Shown here one piece after another: positions 9,101 to 16,206 of a stretch of DNA of 26,219 nucleotides; positions within the stretch are counted from its first letter, which is position 1, and the number at the start of each line of letters is the position of its first letter. Source of the stretch: JBCBKL01 sp038521825 (lineage in GTDB: Bacteria; Pseudomonadota; Alphaproteobacteria; Rhodobacterales; Rhodobacteraceae). The DNA lies in the NCBI GenBank assembly GCA_038521825.1, contig JBCBKL010000037.1:1-26219 (forward strand), read 5' to 3'. The position numbers and the translations under genes are program-made. The notes under the pieces were generated by a model that was not told the DNA's origin, did not search any database, and saw only the letters and a program-made list of their open reading frames with translations.

Positions 9101-10343
9101 GGATATCCCAAACTTCGGGGCGTTCCTTTTCCACCAGCTTTTTGGCCTGCTTGACGGTGCTGGACAGCCCCTTCGCCTCAAGCCGCGAATAGATGAACGG
9201 CTTGAAGAGTTCGAGCGCCATCTTCTTTGGCAAGCCGCATTGATGCAGCTTCAGCTCTGGCCCAGTCACGATGACCGAACGACCCGAGAAGTCGACCCGC
9301 TTACCCAGAAGGTTCTGGCGGAAACGGCCCTGCTTGCCTTTCAGCATATCCGACAGCGATTTCAGCGGGCGCTTGTTTGCACCCGTGATCACGCGGCCAC
9401 GGCGGCCGTTGTCGAACAGCGCATCGACGGATTCCTGCAGCATCCGCTTTTCGTTGCGCACGATGATGTCAGGCGCGCGTAGTTCGATCAGACGCTTGAG
9501 GCGGTTGTTCCGGTTGATGACCCGGCGATACAGGTCGTTGAGATCGGACGTCGCGAAACGGCCACCATCCAGCGGCACCAGCGGGCGCAGTTCCGGCGGG
9601 ATGACCGGGATCACGGTCAGCACCATCCATTCCGGGCGGTTGCCCGATTCAAGGAAGCTTTCGACCACTTTCAGACGCTTGATGATCTTCTTTGGCTTAA
9701 GCTCGCCCGTCGCTTCCTTCAGCTCTTCGCGCAGACGCTCCGCCTCAGCCTCCAGGTCAATCTGGCTGAGCATCTCGCGGATCGCTTCGGCACCGATATT
9801 GGCCGTGAACGCGTCCATGCCATAGGCATCCTGCGCGTCCATATATTCTTCTTCCGAGAGCATCTGGCCATAGGTCAGATCGGTCAGGCCCGGCTCGATC
9901 ACAACGTAGTTCTCGAAATACAGAACCCGCTCAAGATCGCGCAGCGTCATGTCCAGCATCAGGCCGATGCGGGACGGGAGCGACTTGAGGAACCAAATAT
10001 GCGCGACTGGCGCTGCAAGCTCGATATGCCCCATCCGCTCGCGGCGCACCTTCTGGAGCGTGACTTCGACACCGCATTTCTCGCAGACAACGCCGCGATA
10101 TTTCATGCGCTTGTATTTGCCGCACAGGCATTCGTAGTCCTTGATCGGGCCAAAGATACGCGCGCAGAAGAGACCGTCACGCTCGGGCTTGAACGTCCGG
10201 TAGTTGATGGTTTCAGGCTTTTTGATTTCGCCATAGGACCATGACAGGATCCGCTCAGGCGAGGCCAAAGACACCTTGATCTCGTCAAAAACCTTGGGCG
10301 GCGTCAGCGGGTTGAACGGGTTGTTTGTCAGTTCCTGGTTCAT
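6102..10343 (-). CDS. rpoC: DNA-directed RNA polymerase subunit beta'
   Basis: The 1413-aa beta' subunit forms the clamp and active centre of RNA polymerase. The N-terminal zinc-binding cysteines (C72, C74, C87, C90) lie in CLCGKYKRMKYRGVVCEKCG. The catalytic Mg-binding motif NADFDGD is at residues 461-467, and the second cysteine cluster (CEAEEGVCAMCYG) sits in the C-terminal half. It is about the usual alphaproteobacterial length. ATG at 10343 with AAGGGA upstream (CTAAGAAAGGGACTGAAT). It is separated from rpoB by a 62-aa gene rather than adjoining it directly. A strong terminator follows at 6052-6080. Confidence 0.99.
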   Translation of the reverse strand: MNQELTNNPFNPLTPPKVFDEIKVSLASPERILSWSYGEIKKPETINYRTFKPERDGLFCARIFGPIKDYECLCGKYKRMKYRGVVCEKCGVEVTLQKVRRERMGHIELAAPVAHIWFLKSLPSRIGLMLDMTLRDLERVLYFENYVVIEPGLTDLTYGQMLSEEEYMDAQDAYGMDAFTANIGAEAIREMLSQIDLEAEAERLREELKEATGELKPKKIIKRLKVVESFLESGNRPEWMVLTVIPVIPPELRPLVPLDGGRFATSDLNDLYRRVINRNNRLKRLIELRAPDIIVRNEKRMLQESVDALFDNGRRGRVITGANKRPLKSLSDMLKGKQGRFRQNLLGKRVDFSGRSVIVTGPELKLHQCGLPKKMALELFKPFIYSRLEAKGLSSTVKQAKKLVEKERPEVWDILDEVIREHPVMLNRAPTLHRLGIQAFEPVLIEGKAIQLHPLVCSAFNADFDGDQMAVHVPLSLEAQLEARVLMMSTNNVLSPANGAPIIVPSQDMILGLYYVTLEREGMQGEGMVFGSIEEVEHALVSGEVHLHAKITARVPQIDETGQEVMMRFETTPGRVRLGSLLPLNAKAPFDLVNRLLRKKEVQQVIDTVYRYCGQKESVIFCDQIMSLGFKEAFRAGISFGKDDMLIPDNKWSIVDETREQVKDFEQQYMDGLITQGEKYNKVVDAWSKCNDKVTDAMMGSISATMKDDEGADREPNSVYMMAHSGARGSVTQMKQLGGMRGLMAKPNGDIIETPIISNFKEGLTVLEYFNSTHGARKGLSDTALKTANSGYLTRRLVDVAQDCIVRMPDCGTENAITAEAAVNDGEVVASLAERLLGRVAAEDILRPGTDEVLVAAGTLIDERMADNINDAGVQSARMRSPLTCEAEEGVCAMCYGRDLARGTMVNTGEAVGIIAAQSIGEPGTQLTMRTFHIGGVAQGGQQSFLEASQAGKIVFDNAQTLKNLAGDMLVMGRNMKLAIHDENGEERASHKLGYGSKLFVTDGQDVARGDKLFEWDPYTLPIIAEKDGTSKFVDLVSGIAVRDETDDATGMTQKIVIDWRTAPKGNELKPEIILVGPDGEPVRNDAGNPVTYPMSVDAILSVEDGQEVKAGDVVARIPREGAKTKDITGGLPRVAELFEARRPKDHAIIAEIDGYVRFGKDYKNKRRIAIEPADETLDKVEYMVPKGKHLPVAEGDFVQKGDYIMDGNPAPHDILSIMGVEALADYMIDEVQDVYRLQGVKINDKHIEVIVRQMLQKWEIQESGDTTLLKGEHVDKQEFDAANEKALSKGGRPAQGEPILLGITKASLQTRSFISAASFQETTRVLTEASVQGKKDKLVGLKENVIVGRLIPAGTGGATQRVRRIAQERDNVVIEARREEAEAAAALAAPTDDFVGASAFDTVIDPTEDSRE

Positions 10344-10366
10344 ATTCAGTCCCTTTCTTAGGGGAA

Positions 10367-10555
10367 TTAGAAAAAGATGATATCGACCGAGGCAGCGAGG
10401 GCAAAAATCCCGAAAAGAAGCCGCTTTGGCCGAAGATAATTGAAGAAGGCTGGGTCACTCTCAGGGGCTTTCCGGAATGCTCCGATCACAAGCGAAAGGC
10501 TCAGGATCGCACCGAGCACACCGATCCAAACCGGAAGCTCCCCAACCAAATTCAT
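10367..10555 (-). CDS. Small two-helix membrane protein between rpoB and rpoC
   Basis: The 62-aa product has two hydrophobic stretches, LPVWIGVLGAILSLSLVIGA (about 7-26) and LLFGIFALAASVDIIFF (46-62). They are joined by a charged loop containing RKAPESDPAFFNYLRPKR. Its ATG lies 3 nt after the rpoB stop, with GAGGAAG inside the last rpoB codons as SD; rpoC starts 23 nt after its stop. Tight spacing, a good SD and coherent membrane topology argue for a real gene translated with the polymerase subunits. I recognise no named family and no function can be assigned. Confidence 0.75.
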   Translation of the reverse strand: MNLVGELPVWIGVLGAILSLSLVIGAFRKAPESDPAFFNYLRPKRLLFGIFALAASVDIIFF

Positions 10556-10558
10556 CGC

Positions 10559-13500
10559 TTACTCATCTTCCTCCGCATCCAGGAGTTCCATGTTGAGGCC
10601 CAGACCGCGGACCTCCTTGACGAGAACGTTGAACGATTCCGGTACGCCGGCCTCGAAGTTGTCCTCGCCCTTCACGATGCTTTCATAGACCTTGGTCCGG
10701 CCCGCCACGTCATCCGACTTCACCGTCAGCATCTCCTGCAGGGTGTAGGCGGCGCCGTACGCTTCCAGGGCCCAGACCTCCATCTCACCAAAGCGCTGAC
10801 CACCGAACTGCGCCTTACCACCCAGCGGCTGCTGTGTGACAAGCGAGTACGGACCGGTCGAACGGGCGTGGATTTTGTCGTCCACAAGGTGGTGCAGTTT
10901 CAGCAGGTACTTGATGCCCACGGTCACCGGGCGGCTGAACTGCTCGCCCGTGCGCCCGTCGAACAGCACCGACTGACCGCTTTCCGAGAAACCAGCGCGG
11001 ACAAGCGCATCGTTCACGTCGCTTTCCTTGGCCCCGTCAAAGACAGGTGTCGCAATCGGCACACCGCGGGCGACGTTCCCAGCCGCTTCGACCAGACGAT
11101 CCTCGTCCATGCCGCCGATGCCCTCTTCATAGACATCTTCGCCATAGGCGATCCGCATCGCCTCACGGACCGGGGTCAGATCACCTGAACGACGATATTC
11201 GTCCAGCGCATCGTCAACCTTGAGGCCCAGACCACGCGCGGCCCAGCCCATATGGGTTTCGAGGATCTGACCGACATTCATACGCGAAGGTACGCCCAGC
11301 GGGTTCAGACAGAAGTCGACCGGCGTACCATCCGCTAGAAATGGCATGTCTTCCATTGGAACCACGCGGCTGATGACACCTTTGTTCCCGTGACGTCCGG
11401 CCATCTTGTCGCCCGGCTGCAGCTTGCGCTTCACCGCGACGAAGACTTTGACCATCTTCATCACACCCGGCGGTAGATCATCACCGCGGCGGACTTTCTC
11501 GACCTTGTCCTCGAACCGGGCATCGAGGGCACGCTTCTGCGCCTCGTATTGCTCGTTCAGAGCCTCGACAACCTGCGCATCTGCCTCGTCCTTGAGGGCA
11601 ATCTGCCACCAGGCCGAACGCGGGAACGCTTCGAGCATCTCTTCATCGACATTGCTGCCGGCCTTGATGCCTTTTGGCCCTTTGGCAACTTCCTTACCAA
11701 GGATGAGCGACTTGAGACGCGCATAGATGTTGCGGTCGAGGATGGCGAGTTCGTCGTCCCGGTCACGGGCCAGACGCTCAACTTCTTCCCGCTCGATCTG
11801 CAGCGCCCGCTCGTCCTTATCGACGCCGTGACGGTTGAAGACACGAACCTCAACGACAGTACCGAAATCACCCGGCTTGACCCGCAATGAGGTGTCTCGA
11901 ACGTCCGATGCTTTCTCACCGAAGATCGCGCGAAGCAGTTTTTCTTCCGGCGTCATCGGACTTTCGCCCTTGGGTGTGATCTTACCAACGAGAATATCAC
12001 CGGGTTCGACGTCCGCACCGATATAGACGATGCCCGCCTCATCGAGGTTACGCAGGGCTTCCTCACCGACATTCGGGATATCGCGTGTGATTTCTTCCGG
12101 CCCGAGTTTCGTATCCCGCGCGGCCACTTCGAACTCCTCGATATGAACCGAGGTGAAGACGTCGTCCCGCGCGATCCGTTCCGAGATCAGGATCGAATCT
12201 TCATAATTGTAGCCGTTCCAAGGCATGAAAGCGACGACGACGTTCTTGCCGAGCGCCAGCTCACCCAAATCGGTGGACGGGCCATCGGCGATGACCTCGC
12301 CCTTGCCGACCGTATCACCGACCTTGACCAGCGGACGCTGGTTGATGCAGGTGTTCTGGTTCGACCGCTGGAATTTGCGCAGACGGTAGATGTCAACGCC
12401 CGCATCACCCAGTTCCAGATCCTCGGTCGCCCGGATAACAATCCGCTGCGCGTCGACCTGGTCAATGATACCTGCACGGCGCGCCTGGATCGCGGCGCCA
12501 GAGTCGATGGCAACCTTTTCTTCGATACCGGTGCCGACAAGCGGCGCCTCGGCCCGCAACAGTGGCACCGCCTGACGTTGCATGTTCGAACCCATAAGGG
12601 CCCGGTTCGCGTCGTCATTTTCAAGGAACGGGATCAGCGAGGCGGCGACCGAAACCAACTGCTTTGGTGACACGTCGATCAGGTCAACGCTTTCATTCGG
12701 CGCAAGGGTATAGTCGCCGGACTGCCGCGTGCTAACCAGGTCATTCACGAACTTGCCATTTGCATCGAGGTTGGCGTTGGCCTGCGCCACGGTGTGGCGC
12801 ATTTCCTCGGTCGCGGACATATAGTGCACTTCGTCCGTGACCTGGCCCCCTTTCACGACCCGGTAGGGTGTTTCGATGAAGCCGTATTTGTTGACCCGAG
12901 CGAAGGTCGCAAGCGAGTTGATCAGGCCGATGTTCGGCCCTTCCGGCGTTTCAATCGGGCACATCCGGCCATAGTGGGTCGGGTGAACGTCGCGCACCTC
13001 AAAGCCTGCGCGTTCACGCGTCAAACCACCCGGCCCAAGCGCCGACAAACGTCGCTTGTGGGTGACCTCAGACAGCGGGTTCGTCTGGTCCATAAACTGT
13101 GATAGTTGCGAGGAGCCGAAGAATTCACGGACGGCGGCAGCCGCCGGTTTCGCGTTGATGAGATCCTGCGGCATCACCGTGTCGATCTCGACCGAAGACA
13201 TACGCTCCTTGATCGCGCGTTCCATCCGGAGAAGGCCAACGCGATACTGATTTTCCATCAGTTCACCAACAGAACGGACGCGGCGGTTGCCCAAGTGGTC
13301 GATGTCGTCGATATCACCCTTTCCATCGCGCAGCTCAACCAGTGCCTTGATGCAGGCCACGATGTCTTCGCGACGCAGAGTGCGCACTGTGTCTTCGGCA
13401 TCAAGCGCCAGACGCATGTTCATCTTAACGCGACCGACCGCCGACAAATCATAGCGCTCACTATCGAAGAACAGCGTGTCGAACAGTGACGACGCCGCTT

Positions 13501-14695
13501 CGACAGTGGGCGGCTCACCCGGACGCATGACGCGGTAGATGTCCATGAGCGCGGTTTCGCGGTTCATGTTCTTGTCCTGGGCCATCGTGTTGCGCATGTA
13601 GGGGCCGACATTGACGTTATCGATGTCGAGAACCGGAATGTCGGTTATGCCCGCATCCAGCAACTCCTTGACCGAACCGCCGATCAGTGTGCCGTCCTTG
13701 TCATACTCAAGGGTAAGCTCATCACCGGCTTCGACATAGATCGCGCCGTTTTCCTCGTTGATGATGTCCTGAGCGGCGAATTTGCCGACAATGTGGTCGA
13801 ACGGGACCAGCAGCTCGGTGACAGTGCCCTCTTCGATCAGTTTCTTAACCGCGCGCGGCGTCACTTTCTTACCCGCTTCGGCGATCACGTCACCGGTGGC
13901 CGCGTCTACAAGGTCATAGGTTGGACGCGTGCCGCGGACCCGTTCGGGGAAGAACGGAGCGACCCAGCCCTGACCCTTTTTGTGGCTGAATGTGACCGTG
14001 TTGTAGTAAGCCTGCATTATGGTTTCCTGGTCGAGACCAAGTGCATAAAGCAGGGTTGTGACGGGCAGCTTCCGGCGGCGGTCGATGCGGGCGTAAACGA
14101 TGTCTTTGGCGTCAAACTCAAAGTCCAGCCACGAGCCGCGATAGGGAATGATGCGGCAAGCAAAAAGCAGCTTGCCCGAGGAATGGGTCTTACCCTTGTC
14201 GTGGTCAAAGAACACGCCTGGGCTGCGGTGCATCTGGCTGACGATAACCCGCTCGGTCCCGTTCACGATAAACGTACCATTCGGTGTCATTAGGGGCATA
14301 TCGCCCATGAACACGTCCTGTTCCTTGATGTCCTTGACCGATTTTGCGCCGGTATCTTCGTCGACATCGAAAACGATCAGACGCAGAGTGACCTTGAGCG
14401 GCGCGCTATAGGTCATGTCGCGCTGCTGGCATTCCTCGACGTCGTATTTGGGCTTTTCCAGCTCGTACTTGACGTATTCCAGCACGCTGGTTTCGTTGAA
14501 ATCCTTGATTGGGAAGACTGACTGGAAAACGCCGTGGATGCCTTCGCCATCCGTGGGAATTTCCGCTTCCCCTGAACTCAGGAACAAATCGTACGAAGAC
14601 TTCTGCACCTCGATGAGGTTCGGCATTTCCAGCACTTCGCGGATCTTGCCGTAGTATTTCCGAAGACGTTTCTGACCAAGGAAGGATTGCGCCAT
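10559..14695 (-). CDS. rpoB: DNA-directed RNA polymerase subunit beta
   Basis: About 1378 aa; with beta' it makes the catalytic core. The recognised start is MAQSFLGQKRLRKYYGK at ATG 14695, with AAAGGTG about 10 nt upstream. A GTG four codons earlier (14707) lacks an SD. The rifampicin-binding region (SSQLSQFMDQTNPLSEVTHK, then RRLSALGPGGLTRERAGFEV) carries the ancestral Asp, His and Ser, so no rifampicin-resistance change is seen. WNGYNYEDSILISERI and KMAGRHGNKGVIS, both near the active site, are intact. Preceded by a 232-nt hairpin-rich spacer after rplL, and followed by the 62-aa gene then rpoC. Confidence 0.98.
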   Translation of the reverse strand: MAQSFLGQKRLRKYYGKIREVLEMPNLIEVQKSSYDLFLSSGEAEIPTDGEGIHGVFQSVFPIKDFNETSVLEYVKYELEKPKYDVEECQQRDMTYSAPLKVTLRLIVFDVDEDTGAKSVKDIKEQDVFMGDMPLMTPNGTFIVNGTERVIVSQMHRSPGVFFDHDKGKTHSSGKLLFACRIIPYRGSWLDFEFDAKDIVYARIDRRRKLPVTTLLYALGLDQETIMQAYYNTVTFSHKKGQGWVAPFFPERVRGTRPTYDLVDAATGDVIAEAGKKVTPRAVKKLIEEGTVTELLVPFDHIVGKFAAQDIINEENGAIYVEAGDELTLEYDKDGTLIGGSVKELLDAGITDIPVLDIDNVNVGPYMRNTMAQDKNMNRETALMDIYRVMRPGEPPTVEAASSLFDTLFFDSERYDLSAVGRVKMNMRLALDAEDTVRTLRREDIVACIKALVELRDGKGDIDDIDHLGNRRVRSVGELMENQYRVGLLRMERAIKERMSSVEIDTVMPQDLINAKPAAAAVREFFGSSQLSQFMDQTNPLSEVTHKRRLSALGPGGLTRERAGFEVRDVHPTHYGRMCPIETPEGPNIGLINSLATFARVNKYGFIETPYRVVKGGQVTDEVHYMSATEEMRHTVAQANANLDANGKFVNDLVSTRQSGDYTLAPNESVDLIDVSPKQLVSVAASLIPFLENDDANRALMGSNMQRQAVPLLRAEAPLVGTGIEEKVAIDSGAAIQARRAGIIDQVDAQRIVIRATEDLELGDAGVDIYRLRKFQRSNQNTCINQRPLVKVGDTVGKGEVIADGPSTDLGELALGKNVVVAFMPWNGYNYEDSILISERIARDDVFTSVHIEEFEVAARDTKLGPEEITRDIPNVGEEALRNLDEAGIVYIGADVEPGDILVGKITPKGESPMTPEEKLLRAIFGEKASDVRDTSLRVKPGDFGTVVEVRVFNRHGVDKDERALQIEREEVERLARDRDDELAILDRNIYARLKSLILGKEVAKGPKGIKAGSNVDEEMLEAFPRSAWWQIALKDEADAQVVEALNEQYEAQKRALDARFEDKVEKVRRGDDLPPGVMKMVKVFVAVKRKLQPGDKMAGRHGNKGVISRVVPMEDMPFLADGTPVDFCLNPLGVPSRMNVGQILETHMGWAARGLGLKVDDALDEYRRSGDLTPVREAMRIAYGEDVYEEGIGGMDEDRLVEAAGNVARGVPIATPVFDGAKESDVNDALVRAGFSESGQSVLFDGRTGEQFSRPVTVGIKYLLKLHHLVDDKIHARSTGPYSLVTQQPLGGKAQFGGQRFGEMEVWALEAYGAAYTLQEMLTVKSDDVAGRTKVYESIVKGEDNFEAGVPESFNVLVKEVRGLGLNMELLDAEEDE

Positions 14696-14788
14696 CTTAG
14701 ATGTCACCTTTCAGTTTCTCACCAGACAGCTGCACAGTCGGGCGCCTGTGCGCTGCCCCGTCGAGAGGAAGGGTTCAGGCCAATTCAT

Positions 14789-14900
14789 GTTTGCCGTCCC
14801 ACCGGCAAACTCCCGACCTGTAAACCGCATCTTGGGAAAGGCTTTGACAAAAGCCCTTTCCAAGACAGGTTCGGCTGGACCCGGTTTTCCGGGCCCAGCC
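14789..14900 (-). promoter_or_regulatory. Three tandem hairpins in the rplL-rpoB spacer (attenuator or RNA-processing region)
   Basis: Three inverted repeats lie in 112 nt. (a) 14789-14810: 8-bp perfect stem GTTTGCCG/CGGCAAAC with a 6-nt loop. (b) 14831-14864: about 14 bp, CTTGG..AAAGG..CTTT, with two compensating single-base bulges and a 4-nt loop. (c) 14873-14900: GGCTGG/CCAGCC plus CCCGG/CCGGG with one mismatch and a 4-nt loop. None is followed by a T-tract on the minus strand, so they are not classical terminators. The E. coli rplL-rpoB spacer holds an attenuator and an RNase III site; an equivalent role is inferred here. Confidence 0.6.
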
Positions 14901-14939
14901 ACGTTAGATAGGGCGCGACGGGGCGCGCTCCAAGAGGGC

Positions 14940-15320
14940 TTAGGCCAGCTCGACCTCGGCGCCCGCTGCTTCCAGCTTGCCTTTGATCTCTTCGGCTTCT
15001 TCCTTGGCAACGCCTTCTTTGATCTTGCCGCCCGCCTCGACCAGATCTTTGGCTTCTTTCAAACCAAGGCCGGTGATGCCGCGCACTTCTTTGATGACGT
15101 TGATTTTCGACGCACCGGCGTTCTTGAGAACGACGTCGAATTCCGATTTCTCCTCGGCAGCTGCCGCACCGGCGTCACCGCCTGCAGGGCCTGCCATCAT
15201 GACAGCGCCGCCAGCAGCAGGCTCGATACCGTATTCGTCTTTGAGGATTGTCTTCAGTTCTTGTGCCTCGAGAAGGGTCAGACCAACGATCTCTTCGGCG
15301 AGTTTTTTCAGATCAGCCAT
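14940..15320 (-). CDS. rplL: 50S ribosomal protein L7/L12
   Basis: The 126-aa acidic stalk protein recruits translation GTPases to the ribosome. It has an N-terminal dimerisation/L10-binding part (MADLKKLAEEIVGLTLLEAQ), an Ala/Gly-rich hinge around residues 37-58 and the conserved globular C-terminal domain (KINVIKEVRGITGLGLKEAK). ATG at 15320. It follows rplJ by 73 nt and precedes rpoB by 244 nt across a hairpin-rich spacer. The excess of L7/L12 over polymerase subunits usually requires attenuation in that spacer. Confidence 0.98.
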   Translation of the reverse strand: MADLKKLAEEIVGLTLLEAQELKTILKDEYGIEPAAGGAVMMAGPAGGDAGAAAAEEKSEFDVVLKNAGASKINVIKEVRGITGLGLKEAKDLVEAGGKIKEGVAKEEAEEIKGKLEAAGAEVELA

Positions 15321-15393
15321 ATTTCAGCTCTTTCCGTTTCCTAGTGTGTGTTCCAACGCGTAACGGTAAACCACGCGCCGTTCCGACAATGCG

Positions 15394-15906
15394 CTAAGCC
15401 GCCTTTTCCTCGATCGTTGAGAGGATTGAGGCGATGTTCGATGCAGGTGCGCCAATGGCCCCGGCGATGTTGGAAGCAGGCGCGCCGATACAGCCGACGA
15501 TCGAAGCAATAAGCTCATCGCGCGACGGCATTTTCGACACGGCTGTAACCCCAGCTCGGTCCAGAGCGTTCTCGCCCATGGCACCGCCAAGAATGACAAA
15601 CTTGTCGTTGTCCTTGGCGAAACCCTCCGCGACCTTGGCCGCAGCCACGGGATCTTCGGAGAAGGTGAGAACGGTCATGCCCGTCAGGTAATCCGCGATC
15701 GATTCGCAAGGTTTACCGTCAAGGGCGATTTTGGCGAGCCTGTTCTTAGCGACCCGAACCGCAGCATCCGCTTCACGCGCCTTGGCGCGCAGATCCTGCA
15801 TTTCGGCAACTGTCAGACCGGCGTAGTGGGCAACCACGACGACGCCAGAGCTTTCGAAGATCTGGCCGAGTTCATCGACCACTTTCTCTTTCTGGGCTCT
15901 ATCCAC
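15394..15906 (-). CDS. rplJ: 50S ribosomal protein L10
   Basis: L10 anchors the L7/L12 stalk to 23S rRNA. The product is 170 aa. The N-terminal RNA-binding domain contains MDRAQKEKVVDELGQIF and RVAKNRLAKIAL. The start is GTG at 15906, with GGAG 8-11 nt upstream (AATGGAGTGAAACT). No ATG occurs nearby in frame. The C-terminal L12-binding helix holds a near-exact tandem repeat, IGAPASNIA twice, coded by a 33-nt imperfect DNA repeat at about 15432-15497. Upstream is a 300-nt leader with L10-leader-like elements, implying autogenous control by the L10-L12 complex. Confidence 0.97.
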   Translation of the reverse strand: MDRAQKEKVVDELGQIFESSGVVVVAHYAGLTVAEMQDLRAKAREADAAVRVAKNRLAKIALDGKPCESIADYLTGMTVLTFSEDPVAAAKVAEGFAKDNDKFVILGGAMGENALDRAGVTAVSKMPSRDELIASIVGCIGAPASNIAGAIGAPASNIASILSTIEEKAA

Positions 15907-15923
15907 AGTTTCACTCCATTATT

Positions 15924-16137
15924 GGAGGGGTGCTGCCCCTCCGGCTCGTATTCGCCAGGCCGGATGGCCTGACAATCAAGTCCTTACGGGTCGCGGCACC
16001 TAACGCCTGGAACACGCGGGAGCCAGGCAGGAATGTCTCTTCCCGTCTCAGGCAGGAATTATGGCCAGATGCATTTCCGGTCACCCACCGTCTCGGACGA
16101 AATAGAGGGCCACCGCGAATCGCACGGGAGCCCTCGG
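15924..16137 (-). promoter_or_regulatory. L10-leader-like autoregulatory RNA upstream of rplJ
   Basis: The RNA upstream of rplJ includes CCGAGACGGTGGGTGACC (16079-16096), which resembles the conserved core of alphaproteobacterial L10 leaders. Further along come a CAGGCC/GGCCTG hairpin with a 4-nt loop (15956-15971) and a 7-bp stem GGAGGGG/CCCCTCC with a 5-nt loop (15924-15942) just before the SD. In known L10 leaders the L10(L12)4 complex binds a kink-turn-containing fold to repress translation. Stems are seen; identity as this leader is by resemblance and position. Confidence 0.6.
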
Positions 16138-16143
16138 GCCACC

Positions 16144-16172
16144 CGCATAGAACGAAGCGTTCGGGATGCCAA
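16144..16172 (-). promoter_or_regulatory. Candidate promoter for rplJ-rplL(-rpoBC)
   Basis: TTGGCA (16167-16172), a 17-nt spacer and TATGCG (16144-16149) on the minus strand, in the gap after the histidine kinase stop and just upstream of the L10-leader-like RNA. The spacer contains an interrupted palindrome GAACG-CTT-CGTTC. A separate promoter is expected because rplKA ends in its own terminator. Match quality is moderate. Confidence 0.5.
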
Positions 16173-16206
16173 CCCCAAACCTCGAATCGCCTGGTAATTG
16201 GTGGTG

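Noticed and set aside
15432..15497. 33-nt imperfect tandem repeat inside rplJ (IGAPASNIA twice)
   Set aside because: It lies in the L12-binding C-terminal helix, where L10 proteins are commonly internally repetitive. It is noted in the gene entry but is not a novel element.
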